A DNA stretch of 64,000 nucleotides from Microbispora sp. H11081. GTDB taxonomy: Bacteria; Actinomycetota; Actinomycetes; Streptosporangiales; Streptosporangiaceae. Positions 16,485-25,015 of the stretch are shown in pieces. Each line of letters opens with the position of its first letter. The first letter of the stretch is position 1. The stretch covers positions 186,001 through 250,000 of the forward strand of contig NZ_JABBWV010000005.1 in assembly GCF_012999535.1 (NCBI RefSeq). The letters are read 5' to 3'. The notes under the pieces were generated by a model. That model saw only the letters and a list, made by a program, of their open reading frames with translations. It made no database searches and had not been told where the DNA came from. The translations under genes were made by a program, and so were the position numbers.

Positions 16485-17219
16485 ATGCTCGTGCTGGCGC
16501 ACGTCAGCGACATCCACATCGACGGAAGCGAGAGGAACACCTCGCGCGCCGCACGCGCGCTCGACTACGTCCGTTCACTGCGGCCCGACGCCATCGTGCT
16601 CACCGGCGACCTGGCGGACCACGGCGCGATGGAGGAGTACGAGATCGTCCGTGAGCTGATCTCCGGCGACGACGTGCCGCTCGTGCTGTGTCCAGGCAAC
16701 CACGACGCGCGCGGCCCCCTCCGCAAGGTCCTGCTGGAGCAGGACGGCGACCACCCGGTCAACCAGGCGCTCAACCTCGACCACGCGACGATCGCGCTGT
16801 GCGACTCCAGCATCCCCGGGCGGCCCGATGGCGCGCTGGACGACGACACCCTGGCCTGGCTCGACTCCGTGCTCGCCGCCACGCCCGGCGTGCCGGCCTT
16901 CGTCGGCATGCACCACCCCGCCGTCCCGCTCGGCATCCCGTACGTGGACGGGATCCGGCTCGGGCGGCCGGAAGGGCTGGCCGAGGTCCTGGGCCGCCAC
17001 CCGCACGCCATCGCGGTGCTGGCCGGGCACGCCCACACGGCGGCGGCCACGACGTTCGCCGGGCTGCCGCTGCTGGTCGCGCCGGGAGTGGTCAGCACCG
17101 CGCTGCTGCCGTCCGAGACGTCGGCGCACCCCCCGGTCGACTACGACCTGCCGCCGGCCGTCGCCCTGCACGTGCTCGACGACGGCCGGATCACCACCCA
17201 CTACCGGGCCGTGCCCTGA
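16485..17219 (+). CDS. Metallophosphoesterase (CpdA-like class III phosphodiesterase)
   Basis: This 244-residue calcineurin-like phosphoesterase has all five metal/catalytic motifs in order: SDIH (Asp9, His11), LTGDLADHG, PGNHD, HHP and GHAHT. The family includes class III cyclic nucleotide phosphodiesterases and other phosphodiesterases. Length is typical. The start is ATG 16485 with AGGAGG upstream. It is convergent with the carotenoid-oxygenase gene, with only 4 bases between stop codons. Confidence 0.9.
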   Translation: MLVLAHVSDIHIDGSERNTSRAARALDYVRSLRPDAIVLTGDLADHGAMEEYEIVRELISGDDVPLVLCPGNHDARGPLRKVLLEQDGDHPVNQALNLDHATIALCDSSIPGRPDGALDDDTLAWLDSVLAATPGVPAFVGMHHPAVPLGIPYVDGIRLGRPEGLAEVLGRHPHAIAVLAGHAHTAAATTFAGLPLLVAPGVVSTALLPSETSAHPPVDYDLPPAVALHVLDDGRITTHYRAVP

Positions 17220-17223
17220 CCCG

Positions 17224-18540
17224 TCAGGCGGCGGGGCCCTCGTCGGGGATCCACGAGCCGTGGAACCCGGCGGGCACCCGGCGCGGCAGCCGTACGGACG
17301 CCACGCGCGCCAGGTCGGACGCGTCGAGCACCAGCAGTTCCGCGCCGTGGTCGGTGCCCGCGATCGACAGCAGCCACCCCTCGTCCTCGGCCTGCGCGCC
17401 CGCGGCGGGGACGAACACGGCCTCACCGGGCGAGCTCTCGCCTGTCCGGTGTGCCCGGCTCGCACCGGTCGCGGTGTCGTACTTCACGATCGCGCCCTTG
17501 CTGACCGCGTAGATGTAACGGCTGGTCAGGCCCGTACGGGTCTCGTTGATCGTGGGGAACTCGACGGCCAGGTCGTCGAGTTGCTCGTCCTTGGCGATGC
17601 CGGTGGCCGGGTCGAGAACCCAGCGGTGCAGGGCCGCGCCGCCGGTGTGGGCGACCGGGTTGGCCACGCCGCCGATGGTCGGCCAGAAGCCGCAGAACGC
17701 CCCGGGCGAGTAGCGCACCGCGTCGACGACGACGCGCCCGTGCTCGTCCTCGCTCGCGTTGCCGACGTGGAAGACGTAGCAGGGGTCGATCTCGAACCAC
17801 CGCACGTCGCCGGTCGCGCGGCTCATCACGCCCAGCCGGGCGCCGTAGGAGTCGTCCCACTGGTACGGCATGCCCCGGCCCACCAGGTCGAAGTCGAACA
17901 CGACCGGCAGGTCGAGCCACACCACGTGGTGCTCGGTGATCGCGAAGTCGTGGGCCATGGTGGGCCCGGGGACGTCCACCGGCCTGCTCTCCACCAGTTC
18001 GCCGGCCGCGGACAGGCGGTGATAGGTGAGGTAGGGCTCCGCCCAGCCGTACCCGAAGAAGTGCAGATCCCCCGTGACCGGGTCCTCCTTCGGGTGCGCG
18101 GTCATCGCCGTGGCGAGCCGGCCGCCGAAGTCGCACGGGCCGACCGTGTCGAGCTCCGGCGTCATCTCGTAAGGCAGGCCGTTCTCCACGAGCGCGAGGA
18201 TCTTGTCGGCGTGCCGGATGACGTGCGTGTTGGCGGGGACGGCGGCGAGATCCACGCCGCGCTCGCCCACGTAGGGCGCGCCGTCGAGGCGGGTGGTGCG
18301 CACCCAGCGGTTGCGGTACCACTCGGCCCGCCCGTCGCGCAGCCGGATGCCGTGGATCATTCCGTGGCCGACGAACCAGTGCCCGGGATCCTCGCCGGGA
18401 CGCGGGTTGGGGCCGTTGCGGAAGTAGCGGCCGGTGAGCTCGGGCGGCAGGGTCCCCTCGACGGCCAGGGCGAGGGCGTCGATCTCGTCGGGCACCGGGG
18501 CAAGCCGGCCGGTCAGGTAGGAGGCGGTGGTCTCGGTCAT
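17224..18540 (-). CDS. Carotenoid (apocarotenoid) oxygenase family protein
   Basis: This 438-residue enzyme is a predicted seven-bladed propeller with four iron-binding histidines at the expected places: His149 (TAHPKED), His197 (MAHDFAIT), His258 (YVFHVGN) and His427 (FHGSWIP). It cleaves carotenoids, apocarotenoids or related double bonds using Fe(II) and O2. It is the second gene of an operon with a membrane protein (15-base gap), and the operon is divergent from a PadR regulator with shared operators. No carotenoid biosynthesis gene is in the window apart from idi at 38.6 kb. Confidence 0.93.
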   Translation of the reverse strand: MTETTASYLTGRLAPVPDEIDALALAVEGTLPPELTGRYFRNGPNPRPGEDPGHWFVGHGMIHGIRLRDGRAEWYRNRWVRTTRLDGAPYVGERGVDLAAVPANTHVIRHADKILALVENGLPYEMTPELDTVGPCDFGGRLATAMTAHPKEDPVTGDLHFFGYGWAEPYLTYHRLSAAGELVESRPVDVPGPTMAHDFAITEHHVVWLDLPVVFDFDLVGRGMPYQWDDSYGARLGVMSRATGDVRWFEIDPCYVFHVGNASEDEHGRVVVDAVRYSPGAFCGFWPTIGGVANPVAHTGGAALHRWVLDPATGIAKDEQLDDLAVEFPTINETRTGLTSRYIYAVSKGAIVKYDTATGASRAHRTGESSPGEAVFVPAAGAQAEDEGWLLSIAGTDHGAELLVLDASDLARVASVRLPRRVPAGFHGSWIPDEGPAA

Positions 18541-18555
18541 GTCGGGGGACTCCCT

Positions 18556-19113
18556 TCAGGCGGCGTAGCGGGCGCGGACGATCTGGGGGTAGCGGATGGT
18601 GAACAGGGCCGGCAGGGCGAAGCCGCAGACCTTCACCGCGACGATCGCGGCGGTGGCGTGCGGGGCGAAGGCGAGCAGCAGGGCGAGGCCGGCGGCGTTG
18701 AGGGTGAAGCCCACCGCCCACACGGCGGTGATCACGGCGTTGACCTGGTAGAACAGCGGGGTCGCGTGGATCTCGGGAGCGGTCGTCCGACGGGCGATGC
18801 CCAGCGTGAACGGCTTGCCGATGGCCAGCGACCCCCACGCGGTGAGGGCCAGCCACGCCACGGACACGGCCGGGCCGTACTCGCCGAACGGCGCCGGCGA
18901 GACCGTGAATGCGGCGAGCGTGAGACCGGCGAAGAAGACCCCCGAGCTGAGCTCGACGACCAGCTCGTCCCAGCCCCGGCCGGCCCTGCGGTCGGCGGCG
19001 AGCAGCACGATCGAGACGAGGAGCGCGGCCGCGGCTCCGAATCTGGCCTCACCGTTCGTGCTGAGAACGGCGAAGGCGATCCAGGGGAGGAAGGTGAGGA
19101 CGTAGCGGAGCAC
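18556..19113 (-). CDS. Membrane protein co-transcribed with carotenoid oxygenase
   Basis: This 185-residue protein has five or six hydrophobic segments (for example MLRYVLTFLPWIAFAVL, AAAALLVSIVLLAA, AVITAVWAVGFTLNAAGLALLLAF). There are no soluble domains. The start is GTG 19113 after an AAGGAA box. It is the first gene of the operon repressed, by inference, by the divergent PadR protein. I do not recognise the family; by context it might act on or store a lipophilic substrate for the oxygenase. Confidence 0.75.
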   Translation of the reverse strand: MLRYVLTFLPWIAFAVLSTNGEARFGAAAALLVSIVLLAADRRAGRGWDELVVELSSGVFFAGLTLAAFTVSPAPFGEYGPAVSVAWLALTAWGSLAIGKPFTLGIARRTTAPEIHATPLFYQVNAVITAVWAVGFTLNAAGLALLLAFAPHATAAIVAVKVCGFALPALFTIRYPQIVRARYAA

Positions 19114-19129
19114 CGGGGTTCCTTCAGCG

Positions 19130-19192
19130 ACATTCCATTAGTGACATGTCGAAAGTAGAACCTCCAGGTGTGACATGTCAACACAGGAATGT
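19130..19192. promoter_or_regulatory. Symmetric PadR operator array
   Basis: GTGACATGTC occurs twice (19141-19150 and 19170-19179), each containing the palindrome GACATGTC. Outside them lies an inverted pair, ACATTCC (19130-19136) and GGAATGT (19186-19192). The array fills the gap between the divergent membrane-protein and PadR starts. Palindromes built from ATGT/ACAT half sites are typical of PadR operators. Confidence 0.7.
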
Positions 19193-19204
19193 AGGATCGG
19201 GCCC

Positions 19205-19759
19205 ATGAGCCTTCGTCACGCCGCGCTCGGCCTCCTGTCCGCCGGGCCCGCCAGCGGGTACGACCTGCTGAAGACCTTCGAGATCTCCCTGGCCGAGGTC
19301 TGGCCCGCCACCCAGAGCCAGCTCTACGGCGAGCTCGGCCGGCTGGCCAAGGAAGGTCTGGTGCGCGTCGTGTCGGAGGGCCCGCGAGGACGCAAGGAGT
19401 ACGAGATCACCGAGGAGGGCCTCGCCGAGCTGCGCCACTGGCTGGTCGAGGTGGCGCCCAACCTGTCCCGGCGCAACGACATGCTGCTCCGCGTCTTCTT
19501 CCTCGACCAGGTCGACGCCGACGCCGCCCGCGGCTACCTGGAGCGGCTGGCCCAGCAGGCCGTCCACGAGCACGACCAGCTCCGCGGCGTCCGCGAGTCC
19601 GTCATCAGCCAGGGCGACGACGCGCTGCGCATGTACGGCGACATCGCCCTGGAGTGGGGCCTGCGCCTGACCGCCGCGCAGCGCGACTGGGCCGAGTGGG
19701 CGGCCGCCCGGGTGGCGGCGCTGGAGCAGCAGAAAGCGGGGCACGCCGCGGCGGAGTGA
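19205..19759 (+). CDS. PadR family transcriptional regulator
   Basis: This is a 184-residue regulator from ATG 19205. The winged helix domain reads SLRHAALGLLSAGPASGYDLL and ATQSQLYGELGRLAKEGLV with the wing RGRKEYEITEEG; the C-terminal helical dimer domain matches PadR subfamily 2 (Vir_act_alpha_C). The frame extends upstream to 19175, but that would run through the operator. It probably represses the divergent membrane protein/carotenoid oxygenase operon and itself. Confidence 0.92.
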   Translation: MSLRHAALGLLSAGPASGYDLLKTFEISLAEVWPATQSQLYGELGRLAKEGLVRVVSEGPRGRKEYEITEEGLAELRHWLVEVAPNLSRRNDMLLRVFFLDQVDADAARGYLERLAQQAVHEHDQLRGVRESVISQGDDALRMYGDIALEWGLRLTAAQRDWAEWAAARVAALEQQKAGHAAAE

Positions 19760-19795
19760 CGAACACCCCGTGACCGCGCCACCGGAGCTGCACCG

Positions 19796-22651
19796 TCAGT
19801 GGGTGGCCATGTCCACGAAGCGGCTGTAGTGGCCCTGGAAGGCCACCGTGACCGTGGCGGTCGGACCGTTACGGTGCTTGGCCACGATCAGGTCCGCCTC
19901 GCCCGCGCGCGGCGACTCCCGCTCGTACGCGTCCTCCCGGTGCAGCAGGATGACCATGTCGGCATCTTGCTCGATCGATCCCGATTCGCGTAGGTCTGAC
20001 ACCTGCGGGCGCTTGTCCGTACGCTGCTCGGGACCACGGTTGAGCTGGGAGATCGCGATGACCGGCACCTCCAGCTCCTTGGCCAGCAGCTTCAGGGCCC
20101 GGGAGAGCTCGGAGACCTCCTGCTGGCGGCTCTCGGTCTTCTTCGGCGAGCTCATCAGCTGGAGATAGTCGACGATGACGAACCGCAGGTCGTGACGCTG
20201 CTTGAGGCGGCGGCACTTCGCCCGGATCTCCATCATCGACATGTTCGGGGAGTCGTCGATGAACAGCGGCGCCTCGGCGACCTCGCCCATGCGGCGGGCC
20301 ATCCGCGTCCAGTCGTCGTCGCTCATCGTGCCCGAGCGCATGGTGTGCAGCGCCACCCGCGCCTCGGCCGACAGCAGACGCATGGTGATCTCGTTGCGCG
20401 ACATTTCAAGCGAGAAGACGACTGTGGTCATCCCATGCTTGATCGCCGCAGATCGGGCGAAATCCAGACCCAAAGTCGAGTTGTGCGTGGGGATGCATGA
20501 CCTGCCGGCCAGATACATATGGTCGGCGTTGTCCACCTCCACACACCTCACCGGGACGGAAGACACCGGGCGAACATCCACGATGTAACGCACCCGCGTG
20601 GTCGGATGGGCCTTCGTCACCTGCCTGTCGGCCTTCCGCGCGAGCCGGAAGACCTTCTCCGCCGGAGTGAAGTTGATCATGTAGCAGGTGGACGACTTCG
20701 CGGTCCTGCCCTTGACGGGCTTCGTCCTCATCGTGGCCTTGTAGCCGAGGCTGAGCACAAGCTCCAGGGCGTCCTCCGCGAGCCTGCGGTTCGTCAGCGA
20801 GAGCTGCACCTGCCCGCCACGGTTCACATAACCGTCGGTGTCGAGGAGCCCGGCCAGCAGATCCCGCCGCTGGCGTTCGGATGCGCGCAGGTACGCCGCC
20901 GGAATGTGCTTGCCACCGAACACGCCGAGGCCGCGCAGGACCGCCTGCACGCTGCCGTGGTCGTCGCAATCCTGGCATCGCCACCGGCCTGACGAAGGCT
21001 TGCCACAGTCGACGCAGCTCGGCGGGGCCACGGAAGTCATCACGGAGCTCGCCATGTCCGCACAGGACCGTCCGCACACCCGCATCTGAGGGGTCTTGGG
21101 CATGAAAAGCGCTCCGCAGACGACGCAGGGACGCTCCGGCTCGGGAAGCTTCAGCGCATAGGCGATGCCTGTGCTCAGCTGGTCCACTCGCAGGCCCTCG
21201 GACTCGAGCTGGGCGACGATCTCGGGCTCGACGGTCGTGATCATCGCGCGGTCGCTGTGGCCGTCCCCGAGCCAGACGCCCAGAGCGTACGGCGAGAGGG
21301 GCAGCTCCCGCTCGGGCAGGTCGAACGCCTCCGCGACGGCCACAGCGTGGTTCGGGCGGTTGCCCGACGAGGCGCAGCGCAAAGTCGCGGCGATCTGCTC
21401 GGTGGTCACGACGTCGCCGCGGATGGCGGTCGTGGCCGCGTTCCTCGGCTTGCGCACGTGCTCGTTCAGGCTCTCGAAGAGCCGCCTGCGCGAGTACACG
21501 GGCGTGTTCCAGACATAGCTACGGGCCGGGCCGTTCACCGGGCGGGGCGCCTTCCCCGCCGATCCGACCACGCGCTCCACCGTGTGCAGCACGTTGCGGA
21601 ACTGCGAGCCCACGACGGCCAGCGCCTCCCGATGAGTGATGAGCTCGTCGGGAAGCGTCAGAGCCGCGGCGTTGGCGTCCTCCACCTTCCGCAGCGCGGC
21701 GGAGGACCAGTAATGGCTTGTTCTGCTCTCCGAGCGCTGCCGGCGGCCGGCCCGCGTGCTCGTACGCCACTGGTGCTGGGCGTCGGCCACGATGACCGTG
21801 CCGTCGCTGAACTCGACCTCGTAGCAGGGCCTGTCCACCATGACGTCCGTGGCCGCCACGACACGCGTCGGGCGTCCGTCGGCGCCGATGAGATGGTCAC
21901 CGACCTCCACCTCGCCCATCGTGGTCCACCCATCGGGGGTGGGCAGCGGTGTGTCGAGGGCCAACGCCTTTCCGATGGCAGGACGAGCGGCGACGACGAT
22001 CATCTGTCCGGGGTGGAGGCCGTTCGTCAGGGCGTCGAGGTCCTGGAAGCCGGTGGGCACGCCGACCATCTGGCCGCCGCGGCTGCCGATGGCCTCGATC
22101 TCGTCCAGCGCCGCCGGCATGATCTCCGACAGCGGGAGATAGTCCTCCGAGGTGCGGCGCTCGGTGACCTTGTAGATCTCGGCCTGCGCGCGGTCGACCA
22201 GGTCGTCGACCTCCTCGCCCTGGCCGCCGTACCCGTAGGACACGATGCGGGTGCCGGCCTCGATGAGGCGGCGCAGGACGGCCTGCTCCCTGACGATCTT
22301 CGCGTAGTAGCCGGCGTTCGCGGCGGTGGGCACGATCGCGGTGAGCGTGTGCAGGTAGGCGCCGCCGCCGACCCTGGCGACCTCGCCGCGCTTCTGCAAC
22401 TCGTCGAAGACGGTCACGGAGTCCGCGGGCTCGCCCCGGCCGTACAGGTCGGTGATCACCTCGAAGACGATCTGGTGGGCCGGCCGGTAGAAGTCGTCGG
22501 CGCGCAGCACCTCGATGACGTCGGCGATGGCATCCTTGGACAGCAGCATGCCGCCCAGCACCGACTGCTCGGCCTCGATGTTGTGCGGCGGCGTCCGCTC
22601 GAACATCGCGTCCGAGCCTCCCGGTCCCCCCGGGAAGTCGAGCACGCTCAC
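19796..22651 (-). CDS. dnaB: Replicative DNA helicase DnaB, intein-containing precursor
   Basis: The precursor is 951 residues long. Residues 1-228 and 725-951 join to a 455-residue DnaB: N-terminal helical domain (about 20-120), linker, and RecA-like motor. The intein (229-724) splits Walker A between Gly-Lys and Ser-Thr (ARPAIGK / STLGLDF), so the helicase is inactive until splicing. Walker B is RFVIVDYLQLM. The start is GTG 22651 after an AGGGGG box. DnaB unwinds the fork at the nearby oriC. The upstream gap carries several DnaA-box-like words. It is divergent from the MATE gene. Confidence 0.96.
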   Translation of the reverse strand: MSVLDFPGGPGGSDAMFERTPPHNIEAEQSVLGGMLLSKDAIADVIEVLRADDFYRPAHQIVFEVITDLYGRGEPADSVTVFDELQKRGEVARVGGGAYLHTLTAIVPTAANAGYYAKIVREQAVLRRLIEAGTRIVSYGYGGQGEEVDDLVDRAQAEIYKVTERRTSEDYLPLSEIMPAALDEIEAIGSRGGQMVGVPTGFQDLDALTNGLHPGQMIVVAARPAIGKALALDTPLPTPDGWTTMGEVEVGDHLIGADGRPTRVVAATDVMVDRPCYEVEFSDGTVIVADAQHQWRTSTRAGRRQRSESRTSHYWSSAALRKVEDANAAALTLPDELITHREALAVVGSQFRNVLHTVERVVGSAGKAPRPVNGPARSYVWNTPVYSRRRLFESLNEHVRKPRNAATTAIRGDVVTTEQIAATLRCASSGNRPNHAVAVAEAFDLPERELPLSPYALGVWLGDGHSDRAMITTVEPEIVAQLESEGLRVDQLSTGIAYALKLPEPERPCVVCGALFMPKTPQMRVCGRSCADMASSVMTSVAPPSCVDCGKPSSGRWRCQDCDDHGSVQAVLRGLGVFGGKHIPAAYLRASERQRRDLLAGLLDTDGYVNRGGQVQLSLTNRRLAEDALELVLSLGYKATMRTKPVKGRTAKSSTCYMINFTPAEKVFRLARKADRQVTKAHPTTRVRYIVDVRPVSSVPVRCVEVDNADHMYLAGRSCIPTHNSTLGLDFARSAAIKHGMTTVVFSLEMSRNEITMRLLSAEARVALHTMRSGTMSDDDWTRMARRMGEVAEAPLFIDDSPNMSMMEIRAKCRRLKQRHDLRFVIVDYLQLMSSPKKTESRQQEVSELSRALKLLAKELEVPVIAISQLNRGPEQRTDKRPQVSDLRESGSIEQDADMVILLHREDAYERESPRAGEADLIVAKHRNGPTATVTVAFQGHYSRFVDMATH
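20480..21967 (-). other. Class 3-like DnaB intein with LAGLIDADG endonuclease
   Basis: This is a 496-residue in-frame protein intron. It starts with Ala1 (ALALDTPLPTP) rather than Cys or Ser and ends PTHN before extein Ser. Block B has His65 and Trp67, block F has Cys475 (VRCVEVDNADHMYLAG) and block G has Thr494. This W-C-T set defines class 3 inteins, which use the block F cysteine as first nucleophile. LAGLIDADG-type motifs are YALGVWLGDG and LLAGLLDTDGYV. Between them lie cysteine pairs (CVVC, CGRSC, CVDC, CQDC) that look like two zinc ribbons. Confidence 0.92.
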
Positions 22652-22735
22652 CTCACACCCCCTGCCCGGTGGTCACAGCATCACCAGTCCGGTGCGCAAG
22701 TCTCCCCAAGCACAGGGGTGAGGAGCAACTTGACC

Positions 22736-22865
22736 AGTGGACAACCCTGTGGACAACGTGTGCAGTCCGTACGTGGGACATGTGAAAACCCTGGGGACGA
22801 GCCTGTGGACAGAGATGTGGCCGCGTCGTGGAAGTCCTCTCTCACCTGGGATTTCGATATCCACG
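22736..22865. promoter_or_regulatory. DnaA-box-like cluster upstream of dnaB
   Basis: Four close matches to the actinobacterial DnaA box (TTGTCCACA or its complement) lie between dnaB and the MATE gene: AGTGGACAA (22736-22744), a perfect TGTGGACAA (22748-22756), TGTGGACAG (22804-22812) and ATATCCACG (22857-22865). The 289-base gap holds no gene. It could be a DnaA-responsive dnaB promoter or a titration site; this is inference. Confidence 0.55.
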
Positions 22866-22940
22866 GCCTGTGGAAGGAAGAAAGTCGCGGAAGTTCTCGA
22901 TACCGAACGAGCATGACTCCGTAAGCCGCAAAATAGGTTT

Positions 22941-24269
22941 ATGCCTCTTACCTCGGGATCCGGACACGGCCGCGCCCACGACAGGGAGATCCTCCGGCTC
23001 GCGATCCCGGCATTCGGGGCACTGGTGGCCGAGCCGCTGTTCCTGCTCACCGACTCCGTCATCGTCGGCCACCTCCCCGATCCTGCGCTCGGCGCTCTCG
23101 GCGTCGCCAGCGCGGCCCTGTCCGCTCTCGTCGGGCTGTGCGTGTTCCTCGCGTACGCCACCACCGCCGCGGTGGCGCGGAGGCTGGGGGCGGGAGACGT
23201 CAGGCAGGCGATGCGCCAGGGGATGGACGGCCTGTGGCTGGCCGCGATCATCGGCCTGGCCGTCAGCGTGGCGTGCTGGCCTCTTGCTCCGTTTATCGTA
23301 CACCTGTTCGGAGCGACCGGCCAGCTCGCCGCGCAGGCCGTCACCTACCTGCGCATCAGCCTCCTGGGCATCCCCGCCATGCTGCTGATCTTCGCCGGCA
23401 CCGGAGTCCTGCGCGGGCTGCAGGACACCCGCACGCCGCTGCTCGTGTCCGTCGCGTCGTTCGCGCTCAACGGGCTGCTCAACATCTGGTTCGTGCTCGG
23501 CCTGGGCTGGGGGCTCGCCGGCTCCGCCTGGGGCACGGTCATCGCCCAGTCCCTGGCCGCCGCCACCTACCTCGTCATCGTCGTGCGGGCCGCCCGCGCG
23601 CACGGGGCCTCGCTGCTGCCCGACCTCGCCGGGGTGCGGGCCGCGGGCGCCGCCGGGTTCGCCCTGGTCGTCCGTACGGCATGCCTGCAGGCCGTGCTGC
23701 TCGTCGCCACCTCGCTCGCCACGCGGATGGGCGACGACCAGATCGGCGCGCACACGATCGCCGTCCGGATCTGGACGTTCCTCGCCTTCGCCCTCGACGC
23801 CATCGCCATCGCGGGGCAGGCCATCACGGGCCGCGCGCTGGGCTCGGGCGACACCGTCGGCACCCGGGCGGCCACCCGGCGCATGGTCATGTGGGGCGTC
23901 GCCTGCGGAGTCGTCTTCTGCGCCGCCGTCCTGCTGGCGCGCCCGCTCGTCCCCGGCCTGTTCGACGCGCACGGCGAGGCCGCCGCCGAACTGCTGGCCG
24001 TACTGTGGCCGGTCGCGCTCCTGCAGCCGGTCGCGGGCGTCGTGTTCGTGCTGGACGGGGTCCTCATCGGGGCCGGAGACCAGCGCTACCTCGCCTGGGC
24101 GGGCCTGTGGACGACGCTGGCCTATCTGCCGTTCGCCGCCGTCGCCGGCAGCCTCGTCGGCCTGTGGGTCGCGCTCGGCGCGTGGATGGCCGCCCGGCTC
24201 GTCACGCTCTCCCTGCGCGCGTACGGCACCGCCTGGATGGTCACCGGGGCGTCCCGGACGACCGCCTGA
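22941..24269 (+). CDS. MATE family efflux transporter (DinF-like)
   Basis: This 442-residue membrane protein has twelve hydrophobic segments in two similar halves, typical of MATE exporters that expel cationic compounds using Na+ or H+. N-terminal features are EILRLAIPAFGALVAEPLFLLTDSVIVGHL; the second half begins near GDDQIGAHTIAVRIW. Length is normal. The start is ATG 22941. It is divergent from dnaB and convergent with the amino-acid ABC operon, with stops 3 bases apart. The substrate is unknown. Confidence 0.92.
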   Translation: MPLTSGSGHGRAHDREILRLAIPAFGALVAEPLFLLTDSVIVGHLPDPALGALGVASAALSALVGLCVFLAYATTAAVARRLGAGDVRQAMRQGMDGLWLAAIIGLAVSVACWPLAPFIVHLFGATGQLAAQAVTYLRISLLGIPAMLLIFAGTGVLRGLQDTRTPLLVSVASFALNGLLNIWFVLGLGWGLAGSAWGTVIAQSLAAATYLVIVVRAARAHGASLLPDLAGVRAAGAAGFALVVRTACLQAVLLVATSLATRMGDDQIGAHTIAVRIWTFLAFALDAIAIAGQAITGRALGSGDTVGTRAATRRMVMWGVACGVVFCAAVLLARPLVPGLFDAHGEAAAELLAVLWPVALLQPVAGVVFVLDGVLIGAGDQRYLAWAGLWTTLAYLPFAAVAGSLVGLWVALGAWMAARLVTLSLRAYGTAWMVTGASRTTA

Positions 24270-24271
24270 CG

Positions 24272-25015
24272 TCACATGCGGCGGGCCTCGAGCACGCGCT
24301 GGAGGAACGCACGGGTGCGGGGGTGCTCGGGCGCGCTGAAGATCTGCTCGGGCGGGCCGCTCTCCAGCAGCACGCCGCCTTCGAGGAAGCACACGGTGTC
24401 GGCGATGTCGCGGGCGAAGCCCATCTCGTGGGTGGCCAGGATCATCGTCATCCCGGTCTCCTTGAGCTCGCGGATCACGCCGAGCACCTCGGTGACCAGC
24501 GTGGGGTCGAGCGCGGAGGTGACCTCGTCGAGCAGCAGCAGGCGGGGGTCGGTCGCGACCGCGCGGATGACCGCCACCCGCTGCTGCTGGCCGCCGGACA
24601 GGCGGTCGGGATACTCCCCCGCCTTGTCGGCCAGCCCGAACCGGTCGAGCAGCTCCCGCGCCCTGGCCTCGGCCTCCTCCGGCCGCACGCCGTGCACCTT
24701 GCGGGGCGCGAGCGTGATGTTGTCGAGCACGGTCATGTGCGGGAACAGGTTGTACGCCTGGAACACCATGCCGATGCGGCGGCGCACGTCGTCCGCGTCC
24801 GCCCGCACGTCGGTGATCTCCACGCCGTCCAGGTGGATCGCGCCGTCGTCGATCGTCTCCAGCAGGTTGACGCAGCGCAGCAGCGTCGACTTGCCCGAGC
24901 CGGACGCCCCGATCAGGCAGACCACCTCGTGCGGCGCGACCTCCAGGTCGATTCCGCGCAGCACGCTCAGCCCGTGGTAATGCTTCCAGACGCCCTCGAT
25001 CGTGAGCAGGCTCAT
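24272..25015 (-). CDS. Polar amino-acid ABC transporter ATP-binding protein
   Basis: This 247-residue ATPase is of the GlnQ/HisP type: Walker A GASGSGKST, Q loop FQAYNLFPHMTVLDN, signature LSGGQQQRV, Walker B LLLLDEVTSALDP, H loop ATHEMGFARDIAD. The start ATG 25015 overlaps the permease stop by four bases. It is the last gene of a three-gene operon with permease and binding protein, so it should energise uptake of a polar amino acid such as glutamate or glutamine. The specific substrate cannot be read from the sequence. Confidence 0.93.
   Translation of the reverse strand: MSLLTIEGVWKHYHGLSVLRGIDLEVAPHEVVCLIGASGSGKSTLLRCVNLLETIDDGAIHLDGVEITDVRADADDVRRRIGMVFQAYNLFPHMTVLDNITLAPRKVHGVRPEEAEARARELLDRFGLADKAGEYPDRLSGGQQQRVAVIRAVATDPRLLLLDEVTSALDPTLVTEVLGVIRELKETGMTMILATHEMGFARDIADTVCFLEGGVLLESGPPEQIFSAPEHPRTRAFLQRVLEARRM

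Noticed and set aside
16828-19158. A 776-codon open frame on the plus strand
   Set aside because: It runs antisense through the carotenoid-oxygenase operon and overlaps the phosphoesterase in another frame; composition is that of a shadow.
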